DNA of 64,000 nt from an uncultured Curtobacterium sp. (GCA_913778205.1 CAJYUW010000006.1:1-64000), one strand, 5' to 3'; shown: positions 16,500-26,013, numbered from the stretch's first letter. Notes: a model not told the origin generated them from the sequence alone. Program-made: numbers and translations.

Positions 16500-18025
16500 G
16501 CGCCGACGACGCGATCGGGACGGTCGTCCTCGAGGCGACCGACGTCGTGAAGACGTACGGTGCGACCCGAGCGCTCAAGGGGGTGGCGTTCGCGGTCCAC
16601 CGCGGGCAGGTCACCACGCTGTTCGGGGAGAACGGGGCGGGCAAGTCGACGCTCATGAAGATCCTGTCCGGAGTCGAGCAGCCCACCTCCGGGACCCTCA
16701 CGCTGCACGGCGAGCCGGTGTCCTTCGCCGACACCGTGGACGCCCGAGAGCACGGCATCTCGATCATCCACCAGGAGCTGAGCCTCGCCCCCAACCTCAC
16801 GGTGCGCGACAACATCTTCATGGGGCGTGAGCTGCGCGGACCGACCGGCGTCGACTACGCCGAGGAGGCCCGGCAGGCCGCCGCCGTCCTCGCCGAACTC
16901 GGCGAGGACATCGACCCGCTCGCGCTGGTGTCCGACCTGCGCCTCGGCCAGCAGCAGCTCGTCGAGATCGCCCGGGCGCTCTCGGTCGACGCGCGGATCC
17001 TCATCATGGACGAGCCGACGAGCGCGCTCTCGGCGTCCGAGGTCGAGGTGCTCTTCACGGTCGTCCGCGACCTCAAGGCCCGTGGCGTGTCGATCGTCTA
17101 CATCTCGCACCACCTCGAGGAGGCCCTCGAGATCACCGACCACGCCGTCGTGCTCCGCGACGGATCGGTCACCGCGACGGCCCGGCGTGCGGACATCGAC
17201 CTCGAGTGGGTCGTCCGCGCGATGGTCGGCGAGGGGTTCGACCTCGGCTCGCCGCCCACCGGGTACGAGTTCGGCGCACCAGCGCTCGCCATCGAGGACG
17301 TCGTGGTCGCCGACCCGGACGTCCCGGGTCGCAACGTCGTCGACCACGTGTCACTGTCGGTCCGGAAGGGCGAGATCGTCTGCATCTACGGCCTCATGGG
17401 CGCCGGCCGGACCGAGCTGCTCGAGGCCGTCGCCGGACGGACGCCCGTCGACGGCGGCGCGATCCGCAAGGACGACCGCGACCTCGCCGGGCTGTCCATC
17501 GCCGAGCGCATCGACGCCGGGCTCGGACTCGTGCCGGAGGACCGGCAGCGCGACGGCCTCGTCCAGACCATGACCGTCGGATCGAACATGTCCCTGGCGT
17601 CCATCGGCGCGTTCGTCAAGGGCCTGTTCCTGTCCGGTCGCCGCGAGGTCGACCTCGTCACCGACTCGATCCGGACCGTCCACGTGAAGACGGCCGGTGG
17701 CGGCGCCATGATCGGCTCGCTCAGCGGCGGGAACCAGCAGAAGGTCGTCATCGGCAAGATGCTCGCGACCGACCCCGACGTCATCCTGCTCGACGAACCG
17801 AGCCGGGGCATCGACATCGGGGCCAAGGCCGAGGTCTTCCGGCTGCTCGCCGAGCGTGCCCGGCAGGGTCTCGCCGTCGTCTACACCACCTCAGAGGTCG
17901 GCGAGTGCCTGAGCATCGCCCACCGCATCGTCGTCATGAGCCGCGGGCGCATCGCCGCCGAGTTCGGTTCGGACGTGACCAAGGAAGCGATCATGGCCGC
18001 CTCGGGCGAAGCCGTGGTCGCATGA
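16496..18025 (+). CDS. Sugar/polyol ABC transporter ATP-binding protein (CUT2, RbsA/MglA type)
   Basis: A 509-residue tandem ATPase. Domain 1 has Walker A GENGAGKST, the Q-loop region HQELSL, signature LRLGQQQ and Walker B LIMDEPTSAL. Domain 2 has the degenerate Walker A typical of this class (GLMGAGRTE), signature LSGGNQQK and LLDEPSRGID. It energises import by the permease encoded next, with overlapping ATGA junctions on both sides. Context with eltD, the DhaK-type kinase and the isomerase points to a C4 polyol as cargo; the general class covers ribose, galactose, xylose and polyols. Confidence 0.92.
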   Translation: MSADDAIGTVVLEATDVVKTYGATRALKGVAFAVHRGQVTTLFGENGAGKSTLMKILSGVEQPTSGTLTLHGEPVSFADTVDAREHGISIIHQELSLAPNLTVRDNIFMGRELRGPTGVDYAEEARQAAAVLAELGEDIDPLALVSDLRLGQQQLVEIARALSVDARILIMDEPTSALSASEVEVLFTVVRDLKARGVSIVYISHHLEEALEITDHAVVLRDGSVTATARRADIDLEWVVRAMVGEGFDLGSPPTGYEFGAPALAIEDVVVADPDVPGRNVVDHVSLSVRKGEIVCIYGLMGAGRTELLEAVAGRTPVDGGAIRKDDRDLAGLSIAERIDAGLGLVPEDRQRDGLVQTMTVGSNMSLASIGAFVKGLFLSGRREVDLVTDSIRTVHVKTAGGGAMIGSLSGGNQQKVVIGKMLATDPDVILLDEPSRGIDIGAKAEVFRLLAERARQGLAVVYTTSEVGECLSIAHRIVVMSRGRIAAEFGSDVTKEAIMAASGEAVVA

Positions 18026-19164
18026 CCGCCAGGAACGGAACAGCAATGACCACCACGACCGCCGGTCAGCGGCGCCCCGCCCTCTTCGCGGACGGCTTCA
18101 GCGTCGGACGACTCCTGCTGCAGGGTCGGGCCTACTTCGCCCTCGTCGTCATCATCGTCGTCTTCTCGATCCTGTCGCCGAACTACTTCACGGTGAGCAA
18201 CCTCCTGACGATGTCGTCGCACGTCGCCGTGTACGCCATCCTCGCGCTGGGCATGCTCCTCGTCATCCTCAACGGCGGCATCGACCTGTCCGTCGGCTCG
18301 ACCCTCGGGTTCTCGGGGGTGATCGCCGGCTTCCTCATGAAGGGGGTGGCCATCGGCGGGGTCACGCTCTACCCGAAGGTCTGGGTCGTGGTCGTGCTCG
18401 CGTGTGCGTCCGGTGCGCTCATCGGCCTCGTCAACGGCGTGCTCGTCGCGCGGTTCAAGGTCGCACCGTTCGTGGCCACCCTGGGCATGCTCTACGTCGT
18501 CCGCGGCATCGGACTGCTGATGACGAACGGCCTGACCTACAACAACCTCGAGGGGAACGCCGCGCTCGGCAACACCGGGTTCGACTGGCTCGGCTTCAAC
18601 CGGCTGCTCGGGCTCCCGATCGGCGTCATCGTCATGATCGTCGCCGCCGTCGTCGGATCGCTGCTCCTCAACCGGACCGTCTTCGGCCGCTGGCTGTACG
18701 CCTCCGGTGGCAACGAGCGTGCCGCGGAGCTGTCGGGTGTGCCGGTGAAGCGGGTCAAGATCCGCGTCTACGTGCTCTCGGGCCTGTGCGCCGCGATCGC
18801 CGGTCTCATCCTGTCGTCCGAGCTCACGAGCGCCAGCCCCACGGCCGGCAGCTCCTACGAACTGACCGCGATCGCGGCGGTCGTCATCGGCGGCGCGGCG
18901 CTGTCCGGCGGCGTCGGCAACGTCCGCGGCACGCTGCTCGGCGCGTTCGTCATCGGCTTCCTGTCCGACGGTCTCGTCATCATCGGCGTCTCGGCCTACT
19001 GGCAGACCGTCTTCACCGGCGCCGTCATCGTGTTCGCCGTCCTCCTCAACGCGGTCCAGTACAAGCGTCGTCCGGCACGTGCCGGCGGTGCTGCGGGCCC
19101 CCGACAGACCTCTCCCACCGACACCCAGCCCCCGGCGGCCGTCGGCGAGAAGACAGCCGTCTGA
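18022..19164 (+). CDS. Sugar/polyol ABC transporter permease (CUT2, RbsC type)
   Basis: A 380-residue membrane protein with eight to ten hydrophobic segments and the RbsC-family signature NGGIDLSVGS near residue 85, plus GGAALSGGVGNVRGTLLGA late in the chain. It forms the channel of the CUT2 importer. ATG at 18022 overlaps the ATPase stop as ATGA; ATG at 18046, which has an AGGAACGGAA sequence ahead, is the alternative start. Confidence 0.92.
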   Translation: MTARNGTAMTTTTAGQRRPALFADGFSVGRLLLQGRAYFALVVIIVVFSILSPNYFTVSNLLTMSSHVAVYAILALGMLLVILNGGIDLSVGSTLGFSGVIAGFLMKGVAIGGVTLYPKVWVVVVLACASGALIGLVNGVLVARFKVAPFVATLGMLYVVRGIGLLMTNGLTYNNLEGNAALGNTGFDWLGFNRLLGLPIGVIVMIVAAVVGSLLLNRTVFGRWLYASGGNERAAELSGVPVKRVKIRVYVLSGLCAAIAGLILSSELTSASPTAGSSYELTAIAAVVIGGAALSGGVGNVRGTLLGAFVIGFLSDGLVIIGVSAYWQTVFTGAVIVFAVLLNAVQYKRRPARAGGAAGPRQTSPTDTQPPAAVGEKTAV

Positions 19165-19204
19165 CCCTCCCGTCACACGGTCCACAGCGAAAGGAAACCC
19201 CACC

Positions 19205-20188
19205 ATGAACCGCAAGCTCGCAACGGTGCTCGCAGCGGGAGTCGGACTCAGCCTGGTCCTGACCGGCTGCTCCGCCGGCGGTGCCGCGTCCGGCGGCAAC
19301 GGCTCGTCCAAGAAGGGCGGCCTCATCTCGATCATCGTCAACGACCCGTCGAACCCGTACTGGAAGACGGAGGGCGACGTCGCGTCGGCCGAGGCGAAGT
19401 CGCTCGGCTACAAGTCGAACGTCTCGGCGTCGAAGGGTGACACGAACACCGAGAGCAACCTCATCGACACCGCCATCACGAACAAGTCGGTCGCGATCAT
19501 CCTCGACCCGGCCAACGCGAGCGGGTCGATCGGCGCCGTGAAGAAGGCGGACGCCGCGGGCATCCCGGTGTTCCTGGTGAACGCGGAGATCAACCAGGCC
19601 GGGCTCGCCAAGGCCCAGCTCGTGTCGAACAACGCCCAGGGTGCGGCGATCGGCGCACAGCAGTGGGTGAAGTCGGTCGGCGACTCCGGCAACTACGCCG
19701 AGCTCTTCGGCGCACCGTCGGACAACAACGCCCAGACGCGCTCCAACGGCTACAAGACCGTCCTGTCCCAGTACCCGGACCTCAAGGAGGTCGCCAAGCA
19801 GGTCGCGAACTGGGACCGCACGCAGGGCCACGACAAGACCCAGTCGATCCTCCAGGCCAACCCCGACATCAAGGGCATCATCTCCGGCAACGACGAGATG
19901 GCGCTCGGTGCGATCGCGGCCCTCAAGGAGGCCGGGAAGCTCGACCAGGTCAAGGTCGGCGGCTTCGACGGTTCGCCGGACGCGGTCGACGCCGTGAAGG
20001 CGGGCGAGCTGCAGTACACGGTGCTCCAGCCGGTCGCGACGTTCGCCAAGAAGGCCGTGCAGGAGGCCGACGAGTACCTCCGCACGGGCAAGACCGGCGC
20101 GGCGCAGGAGAAGCAGGCGTTCGACTGCGTGCTCATCACCAAGGAGAACGTGGACAAGGTGACCTCGCCGTTCACCCTCTCGGAGTGA
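19205..20188 (+). CDS. Periplasmic-type sugar/polyol-binding lipoprotein (CUT2)
   Basis: A 327-residue lipoprotein with a short signal peptide and lipobox LTGC (Cys about residue 22). The mature part is a two-domain type-1 periplasmic-binding fold (ISIIVNDPSNPYW at the start, GNDEMALGAIAALKEAG in the second domain, GFDGSPDAVDAV near the end). It captures the substrate for the two preceding transporter genes. ATG follows AAAGGAAA. In M. smegmatis binding proteins of this class bind tetritols, and the neighbouring genes here support the same cargo. Confidence 0.92.
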   Translation: MNRKLATVLAAGVGLSLVLTGCSAGGAASGGNGSSKKGGLISIIVNDPSNPYWKTEGDVASAEAKSLGYKSNVSASKGDTNTESNLIDTAITNKSVAIILDPANASGSIGAVKKADAAGIPVFLVNAEINQAGLAKAQLVSNNAQGAAIGAQQWVKSVGDSGNYAELFGAPSDNNAQTRSNGYKTVLSQYPDLKEVAKQVANWDRTQGHDKTQSILQANPDIKGIISGNDEMALGAIAALKEAGKLDQVKVGGFDGSPDAVDAVKAGELQYTVLQPVATFAKKAVQEADEYLRTGKTGAAQEKQAFDCVLITKENVDKVTSPFTLSE

Positions 20189-20207
20189 CGCGCCCCTGAC
20201 CGCGGAC

Positions 20208-20251
20208 GTCGGCCCCGGGCCTGCACCACACGGTGCGGGACCGGGGCCGAC
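20208..20251 (+). terminator. Terminator of the CUT2 operon
   Basis: GTCGGCCCCGG (20208-20218) pairs with CCGGGGCCGAC (20241-20251), 11 bp perfect, and a smaller GCACC/GGTGC stem (20223-20227, 20232-20236) lies in the loop. It begins 20 nt after the binding-protein stop. Confidence 0.75.
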
Positions 20252-20274
20252 GCATGTGCTCCCGGAGGAACATG

Positions 20275-20316
20275 CACCGGCACCGGCACCGGCACCGGCA
20301 CTGGCACCGGCACCGT
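20275..20316. repeat. CACCGG hexamer run
   Basis: Seven consecutive 6-bp units of CACCGG (two with one change). Together with 17-bp repeats around 20394-20430 it fills the 407-bp gap between converging operons, where no gene is seen. Confidence 0.8.
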
Positions 20317-20507
20317 CCAGGCGGTCGTGGCCGGCGCCCCGGCGACCCGACGGACGCCCCGCAGCGACATGGCGGCCTCCCGAGGCAAGCCGACGACGAC
20401 CCGCCCCGACGGACGACCCGCCCCGACGGACGACCCGCCCGGCAACACGGCGGAGCGCTCCCGGCGACCAGGCGCACCCCACGACGACCGACGCCCCGAC
20501 ACGACGA

Positions 20508-20550
20508 AGGACCGGCCGCTGCGATCCCCCCTGTCGCAGCGGCCGGTCCT
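20508..20550. terminator. Strong 17-bp bidirectional hairpin
   Basis: AGGACCGGCCGCTGCGA (20508-20524) is the exact inverse complement of 20534-20550, with a 9-nt loop. It stands 46 bp beyond the stop of the minus-strand isomerase gene and is the terminator of that operon; it also backs up the CUT2 operon terminator from the other side. Confidence 0.8.
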
Positions 20551-20595
20551 CGTGGCTCGGACGTGTCCGTGGTCCGGACGTCCCGTGGCCGGTCC

Positions 20596-21090
20596 TCAGT
20601 CGGTCGCCGACGCCCCCGCGTCGATGCCCGACGGCGACGAGCCGTCGTACCCGCAGATCGCGGCCACCTTCTCCGCGCTCGCCGAGGTCGGGTCGAACTC
20701 GTAGCCGAGCCACTCCCGGACGAGGCGTCGGGCGAGCTCGACGCCGATCACGCGCTGACCGAGGCACAGCACCTGCGCGTCGTTGGAGAGGACCGAGCGC
20801 TCGACGCTGAACGAGTCGTGCGCCGTCACCGCACGGATCCCCGGCACCTTGTTCGCGCTGATCGCGACCCCGAGCCCGGTGCCGCACACCAGGACCGCCC
20901 GGTCCGCACGGCCGTCCGCGACCATCCGCGCCGCGTCCACGGCCACGTGCGGGTACGCGGTGTGCCCGTCCGCGTCGACGCCGACGTCCTCGACGGACGC
21001 CACCCGGTCGTCGGCGAGCAGGTCGCGCTTGATGATCTCCTTGTAGTCGTACCCGGCATCGTCCGAGCCGATCACGATCCTGTGGGTCAT
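20596..21090 (-). CDS. derI: RpiB-family isomerase, probable D-erythrulose 4-phosphate isomerase
   Basis: A 164-residue RpiB/LacAB-family protein with GSDDAG near the start, the catalytic-cysteine motif [14 protein letters not shown] and the [21 protein letters not shown] block. The length and the DDAGYDYKE start match the M. smegmatis enzyme DerI that interconverts D-erythrulose 4-phosphate and D-erythrose 4-phosphate, rather than ordinary ribose-5-phosphate isomerase B, as far as I can recall those sequences. ATG overlaps the kinase stop as ATGA. The pair would convert erythrulose to a pentose-phosphate-pathway intermediate. Confidence 0.8.
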   Translation of the reverse strand: MTHRIVIGSDDAGYDYKEIIKRDLLADDRVASVEDVGVDADGHTAYPHVAVDAARMVADGRADRAVLVCGTGLGVAISANKVPGIRAVTAHDSFSVERSVLSNDAQVLCLGQRVIGVELARRLVREWLGYEFDPTSASAEKVAAICGYDGSSPSGIDAGASATD

Positions 21091-22826
21091 GCGTGTGTTC
21101 CTTCCTGTCGGTCTGCACGGTCGGCGAGGACCTCGCCGACACGGGTGAGGATCAAGCCCATCGACGTCGCGCCGGCGTCGGGCGTGCCGATGCTCTTCTC
21201 CGCGAGCGGCCGCGCCCGTCCGACGCGGGGACGCAGGTCGGCGGTGGCGGCTGCCTCGGTGACCGCGACCGCTGCGGCGGCGCGCCACGCGGTCGCGGTG
21301 TCCTGGCCGGCGTCGACGCCCTCGCGGAGGGCGTCGACGAAGGGGAGGAGGGCGTCGAGGAGCGTCTTGTCGCCGCGCGCGGCGCGGCCGAGGTGCACGA
21401 TCGCGTCGGCGAAGGCCTGCGCGGCGTCGACGACGTCGGCGGGGCGGTACTCGTCGCGGTCGTCGCGCAGCGACCGACCGAACGCCTCGAGCGCTGCGCC
21501 CCAGAGGACGCCGGAGGTGCCGCCCGCGAACTCGGCCCACGCGTCACCCGCGCGTCCGAGCACGAAGGCGACCCCTGCCTCCCGGTCGAGCCGGTCGACG
21601 GCCCGGCGGGCCGCTCCCGATCCCTTGACCATGCCGCGGCCGTGGTCGCCGTCGCCGGCGACGGCGTCGATGCGGCCGAGCTCCTCCTCGTGCTCGCGGA
21701 GCAGCGCGTCGAGCGCGTCGAACACGGCGCGCGCCGTCGCGGCGGCCTGCCGGGAGGCGGTGGTCGCGTCCGGCACCTCGGTCGCCTCCGCCGCGGCGTC
21801 CTCCACCGCGTCGGCCGGGACGAGCGCGGCGACCGGGGCCGCCACCTTGCGGTACGCCGGCGTGTAGGCGTCGGCGCGCCAGTACCGCTCGAGTTCGTCG
21901 TCGAGCCACTGCAGGGTCAGCGAGCAGCCGCCCATGTCGAGGCTCGTGACGAGCTCGCCGACCTCGGGCTCGACCACCTCGAGGCCGGCCTCGGTCAGCA
22001 GCGGGAGCACCCGGCCCCAGAGCAGGAAGAGCTCCTCGTACTTGGTGTCGCCGAGCCCGTTCAGGATCGGGGCGACGCGGTTCGTGGACCCGGGACGCTC
22101 GGTCAGCAGCCGCTCGACGAGCAGCGTCGCGAGCTCGCGCGCCGGCAGGAGGGGGACGTCCTCGATGCCCGGCTCGCCGTGGATGCCGAGCCCGAGCCCG
22201 AGGTGGCCCGCCGGGACGGTGAAGAGCGGTTCGCCGCCGCCCGGCATCGTGCAGCCGGAGAACGCGACGCCGATGGTCCGGGTCGCGGCGTTGGCGGCGT
22301 TGCCGACGCGCTCGACCTCGTCCAACGACGCGCCCGCGGCGGCGGCGGCCCCCATCGCCTTGAACACCGAGAAGTCGCCCGCGATGCCGCGGCGCTGCGA
22401 CGGCTCGGTGGCGCTCGCGACGTCGTCGGTCACGACCACGACGCGCGTCGGGATGCCCTCGGCGTTCAGGCGTTCGGCGGCGATCCCGAAGTTCATCACG
22501 TCACCGGCGTAGTTCCCGAACGTGAGCACGACACCCCGGCCCTGGTCGGCGGCCTTCGCGACCGAGTACACCTGGGCGGTCGACGGCGAGGTGAAGACGT
22601 TGCCGACGACCGCGCCGGTGGCGAAGCCCGGGCCGACGACGCCGCAGAACGCCGGGTAGTGGCCGGACCCGCCGCCGACGACGACCGCGACCTGCGGGTC
22701 GGCATCGGCGGTGGGGAGCGTCACGACCCCGCCGTGGACCGCGCGCACGCGGTCGGCGTAGAGCGCGGTCCAGCCGGCCAGCTGGTCCTCGGCGAAGTCC
22801 TCGGGGTCGTCGTGGATGGTCGTCAT
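21087..22826 (-). CDS. Dihydroxyacetone-kinase family protein, probable erythrulose kinase
   Basis: A 579-residue DhaK-DhaL fusion. The DhaK half (residues 1 to about 330) has GGGSGHYP, the catalytic Asp in GNYAGDV (D109) and the substrate-binding His in GIHGEPG (H216). The DhaL half (about 390-579) has the Mg-ATP aspartates in GDGDHGRGM and GGTSG. This single-chain ATP-dependent form phosphorylates dihydroxyacetone or, in the M. smegmatis tetritol pathways, erythrulose (DerK/LerK). Coupling by ATGA to the RpiB-type isomerase and proximity to eltD favour erythrulose. L- or D-specificity cannot be read from sequence. Confidence 0.85.
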   Translation of the reverse strand: MTTIHDDPEDFAEDQLAGWTALYADRVRAVHGGVVTLPTADADPQVAVVVGGGSGHYPAFCGVVGPGFATGAVVGNVFTSPSTAQVYSVAKAADQGRGVVLTFGNYAGDVMNFGIAAERLNAEGIPTRVVVVTDDVASATEPSQRRGIAGDFSVFKAMGAAAAAGASLDEVERVGNAANAATRTIGVAFSGCTMPGGGEPLFTVPAGHLGLGLGIHGEPGIEDVPLLPARELATLLVERLLTERPGSTNRVAPILNGLGDTKYEELFLLWGRVLPLLTEAGLEVVEPEVGELVTSLDMGGCSLTLQWLDDELERYWRADAYTPAYRKVAAPVAALVPADAVEDAAAEATEVPDATTASRQAAATARAVFDALDALLREHEEELGRIDAVAGDGDHGRGMVKGSGAARRAVDRLDREAGVAFVLGRAGDAWAEFAGGTSGVLWGAALEAFGRSLRDDRDEYRPADVVDAAQAFADAIVHLGRAARGDKTLLDALLPFVDALREGVDAGQDTATAWRAAAAVAVTEAAATADLRPRVGRARPLAEKSIGTPDAGATSMGLILTRVGEVLADRADRQEGTHA

Positions 22827-22897
22827 CGTGGTGGGGTCCTGTCGGTGGTGGTGGATGGGGGACCGGACGGCGGCGGGACGGCCGCCACCGCCCGGGG

Positions 22898-24211
22898 TCA
22901 GTGCGTCCGGTCGCCCTGCGGGACGCGCAGGAAGTGGATCATCACGAACGCGCAGGCGTAGAGGCCGACGAAGGTCCAGGTGACCGCCTGGCCGCCGCCG
23001 CCGAGCGCGAACACCGCCGCGACGACACCGGTGCCGAGGAACGCGGCGCCGCCGGCCGCCGTCGTGTACATCGCCATCGCGGCTCCCTTGTGGTCCGGGG
23101 CGAGCGCGGGCATGATCGCGCCCATCGGCACGAACCCGGCGAGGAGGCAGCCGAACACGCAGCCGGCGACGACGGAGAGCACGTAGCCCCAGTCCGACCC
23201 GGCGGGCACGAGCTGCGGCACGTACCACCACGCGACGAGACCCGTCGCGGACCCGACGATGCCGAACCACTTGACGGTGCGCTGCCAGCCGATGCGGTCG
23301 CCGACCCACCCGAACAGGGCGTTCACGAGGATGTTGGTGGCGTAGACGCAGACGGTCATGAGGAGCCAGCGGCCCTGGCCCCAGCCGCGGTCCTGGGCGA
23401 TCACGGCGGGCAGGACGACGAACATCCCGAACTCGGGCGCGGTGTTGATCAGTCGGACGAGGAAGCCCATGAGGACCTTCGGCCGGGTGACGGTGAGGCG
23501 GACGCCGCTCGTGAGGACGCGCCAGGTGCTCTCGCCCTCCGGTGCGATCCGGCTGAAGCCGTTCGGGAGCCGGACGCCGAAGAGCATGACGAGGAAGCCG
23601 ATCAGGACGAGCCCGATCGAGGCGATCATCGCGCCGGTCTCCCCACCGGTCCCGCCGCCGAACAGCGGGATCGCGCCGATGGCGAAGAGCGACCCGAGCG
23701 TGGGGAGTCCGCCGGTGAACGCGACGTAGAACCAGCCGACCGCGGAGCCGTTCCGCTCGACGGGCGTCGTGATGTTCACCCAGACGAGGAACGCGAACGC
23801 GAACAGCGGGTAGCCGAACCCGCGGAGCGCGTACGACACCGCGGCGAAGGGGACGCTGCCGATCGCGAGCGCGACGAGGAACAGCACCTCGAAGACCACC
23901 CAGACGGCGAACCCGAGCACCATCACCCGGCGCGGACCGACGAGGTCGGACAGGGCGCCGGACACGTAGGAACCGATGAGCGCCGCGAGGCTGTAGAACG
24001 TCACGATGGTCGCGACCGTCGTCTCGGGGCTGCCGAGCACGGCCACCATGTGCGGCGTGATGAAGTTCGACTCGACGCCGTTGCCCGTCATGAAGACGAG
24101 GACCGCGACGAAGCCGAGCGCGAGCGGCCTCGGGATCCCCATCCGGTCCAACCGACCCTCGGTCCGACGTGGTGCTCGCGTGCCGGTCGCACGCTGTGTC
24201 GTCGTCGACAT
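22898..24211 (-). CDS. MFS polyol transporter (RbtT/DalT/CsbX type)
   Basis: A 437-residue protein with about twelve hydrophobic segments. The opening block FMTGNGVESNFITPHM and the SDLVGPRRVMVLG loop are typical of the ribitol/D-arabitol/CsbX transporter branch of the major facilitator superfamily. It is divergent from the SorC gene and upstream of the kinase-isomerase pair, 71 bp apart, so it is probably in the same transcript. It would give the locus a second, proton-coupled uptake route beside the ABC importer. ATG has a good AGGAG site. Confidence 0.88.
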   Translation of the reverse strand: MSTTTQRATGTRAPRRTEGRLDRMGIPRPLALGFVAVLVFMTGNGVESNFITPHMVAVLGSPETTVATIVTFYSLAALIGSYVSGALSDLVGPRRVMVLGFAVWVVFEVLFLVALAIGSVPFAAVSYALRGFGYPLFAFAFLVWVNITTPVERNGSAVGWFYVAFTGGLPTLGSLFAIGAIPLFGGGTGGETGAMIASIGLVLIGFLVMLFGVRLPNGFSRIAPEGESTWRVLTSGVRLTVTRPKVLMGFLVRLINTAPEFGMFVVLPAVIAQDRGWGQGRWLLMTVCVYATNILVNALFGWVGDRIGWQRTVKWFGIVGSATGLVAWWYVPQLVPAGSDWGYVLSVVAGCVFGCLLAGFVPMGAIMPALAPDHKGAAMAMYTTAAGGAAFLGTGVVAAVFALGGGGQAVTWTFVGLYACAFVMIHFLRVPQGDRTH

Positions 24212-24270
24212 CCTCGACTCCTGTGTCCTGGTGGTCTGCGATCGGATCCGACCCTACACCCGTGGAACGT

Positions 24271-24289
24271 TTGCTCAGAACAGAATTTC
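24271..24289. promoter_or_regulatory. Candidate SorC operator
   Basis: TTGCTCAGAACAGAATTTC stands in the gap between the divergent MFS and SorC genes. It shares the CAGAA and TTTC halves and the A+T richness of the eltD/transporter control region at 15571-15663. A TACGAT -10 candidate for the SorC gene follows at 24343-24348. Confidence 0.5.
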
Positions 24290-24414
24290 CTCAATTCGCG
24301 CGGCGCGCCGCGTTCCGCCGGGGGCACCGACCCGGGCGGGGATACGATCGCGATGTCCGCGCGAACCGATCGCTCGTCGACCGGTGTCGGCGACGCTCCG
24401 AAAGGCGATGCCAC

Positions 24415-25383
24415 ATGTCCTCCGACCCCCCTGCCTCCCCGACGGAGGCCGGGCGCTCGCGGTTCCCGCTCGACACCGTGTTCCAGGCGGCGCGGATGTA
24501 CTACCTCGAGGACGCCACGCAGGTCGAGATCGCGGCCCGGCTCGGGGTCTCCCGCCCGACCGTCAGCCGACTCGTCGCCGAGGCCCGTCGGGCGGGGCTC
24601 GTCCGCATCGAGGTCGTCGACCCGTTCCAGGACGAGACCGTCGCCCTCGCCGAGCGCCTGCAGGTCGTGCTCGGGTTGCAGTCCGTGCACCTCGCCGCGG
24701 TCACCCACCCCGCGACGCTCGGGGTCGACCTCGCCGGACCGATCGCCACCGCGTTCGAGGGCATGGGACTCGCGCCGGGGGACGCCGTGCTGATGTCGTC
24801 GGGGCGGACCGTGTACGACGTCGCCCAGGCGGGGATGCCGCGGCTGTCCGGTGTCCAGCTCGTCCCCACGGTCGGTGGTCAGGCCGACCCGATGCCGTGG
24901 TTCCAGACGAACGAGATCACCCGGACCGCCGCCGAGCACTCCGGGGCGATCCCCGCGTTCCTGTTCGCCCAGGCGATCCCGTCGGCCGCGATGCGCGCGA
25001 CCCTCGACGAGGACCCGGCGTTCCAACACGTCGTCGGACTCTGGGGGAGTGCCAAGGGTGCGGTGCTCGGGATCGGCGCACCGCCGGCCACCCGTGACGC
25101 GATCGCGAGGGGCATCCCCGTCCAGGACGCCGCGTTCGACCTCGCGGCGGGCGACGTGTGCCTGAACTTCTTCGCCGCGGACGGGTCCGCGATCGAGTTC
25201 CCGGGCAGCGACCGGATGGTCCGGACCTCGCGCGAGGTGCTGGCGGCCGTCCCGCACGCCGTCGGTGTCGCGGTCGGCGAGGCGAAGATCGCGAGCATCA
25301 TCGGTGCGGTCCGTGGGCGGCTCGTCAACGAGCTCGTGACGGACGCGGCGACGGCACGGGCCCTCCTGGACGCGCTCGCCTGA
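24415..25383 (+). CDS. SorC-family sugar-binding transcriptional regulator
   Basis: A 322-residue regulator. The N-terminal helix-turn-helix (about residues 20-55) contains YYLEDATQVEIAARLGVSRPTVSRLV, followed by the SorC phosphosugar-binding domain resembling NagB/RpiA folds (SGRTVYDVAQ, GIGAPPAT, FFAADGS). It is divergent from the MFS-kinase-isomerase transcript and is the best candidate to control the whole polyol locus, with a phosphorylated intermediate such as an erythrulose phosphate as inducer. ATG at 24415 follows GAAAGG at a somewhat long distance. Confidence 0.9.
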   Translation: MSSDPPASPTEAGRSRFPLDTVFQAARMYYLEDATQVEIAARLGVSRPTVSRLVAEARRAGLVRIEVVDPFQDETVALAERLQVVLGLQSVHLAAVTHPATLGVDLAGPIATAFEGMGLAPGDAVLMSSGRTVYDVAQAGMPRLSGVQLVPTVGGQADPMPWFQTNEITRTAAEHSGAIPAFLFAQAIPSAAMRATLDEDPAFQHVVGLWGSAKGAVLGIGAPPATRDAIARGIPVQDAAFDLAAGDVCLNFFAADGSAIEFPGSDRMVRTSREVLAAVPHAVGVAVGEAKIASIIGAVRGRLVNELVTDAATARALLDALA

Positions 25384-25459
25384 CGGCGCGCCCGTCCGGC
25401 GCCGCGGCACCCGTGGTGACCGACGGGACGACGCGGCCTGCGTCGGTGACGCGCCACGT

Positions 25460-25473
25460 GCCTCCCGGGAGGC
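25460..25473. terminator. Short palindrome between converging genes
   Basis: GCCTCCCGGGAGGC is a perfect 14-nt palindrome lying between the converging SorC and DinB-family genes. It shares the CCTCCCG core of the stronger hairpins elsewhere in the window. It could act as a weak terminator. Confidence 0.4.
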
Positions 25474-25482
25474 CCGGCCCGG

Positions 25483-26007
25483 CTACCGCGCGCGCCGCAC
25501 GTCCCACAGGTGGTGCACCGGGTCGTGCGCGTAGTAGGTCGCGAGGGTCGCGACGGTGAACGCGCTGCCGTCCGAGCGCGCGCCGGTGCGGCCGAGCGCC
25601 GCGTCCGGGACGGCGGCGAAGGCGCGGGCCGCGACGTCCGCGGCGGCGGTGAGTTCGCGCGCGACCACGAGCGGGTCCTGCCCGGCGTAGTCGTCCTCGA
25701 CCGCGGTGGCGTCCTGGTCCCAGTTCGCGAAGGTCGGGGCGTCCTCGGCGAGGACGAGGGCGAGTCGCTCGGCCATCCTCCGGTGCACGTCCCGGACGTG
25801 GGCGCCGTACTCGAGGGGCGACCAGGTGTGGTCGTCCGGGCGGTCGCGGACGTCCGGCCGGGCGAGCACCTCCGGCCACGCCGCGGCGTTCGCGTCGATG
25901 ATGCCGGGCACGTCCCGGAAGGCGGTCGAGCGGCCGTCGAAGCCGCACTCCGGGCACCGCGAGTCGATGACCCACGTCCAGTTCTTCGTCTCGGGTTCGA
26001 TCGCCAT
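25483..26007 (-). CDS. DinB-family protein
   Basis: A 174-residue four-helix-bundle protein of the DinB/YfiT-like superfamily, probably metal-dependent. Candidate metal ligands are the histidines of GAHVRDVHRR and YYAHDPVHHLWDV. An N-terminal SRCPECGFDG segment adds a Cys pair that is unusual for the family and could bind zinc. Functions in the superfamily range from thiol-dependent transferases to unknown; none can be assigned here. It is monocistronic with a TAACGT -10 placed 6 nt before the ATG. Confidence 0.82.
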   Translation of the reverse strand: MAIEPETKNWTWVIDSRCPECGFDGRSTAFRDVPGIIDANAAAWPEVLARPDVRDRPDDHTWSPLEYGAHVRDVHRRMAERLALVLAEDAPTFANWDQDATAVEDDYAGQDPLVVARELTAAADVAARAFAAVPDAALGRTGARSDGSAFTVATLATYYAHDPVHHLWDVRRAR

Positions 26008-26013
26008 GGCCGA

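Noticed and set aside
20596-21090. Housekeeping ribose-5-phosphate isomerase B
   Set aside because: The fold is RpiB, but ATGA coupling to a DhaK-type kinase and the DDAGYDYKE start fit the tetritol enzyme DerI better. A pentose role remains possible.
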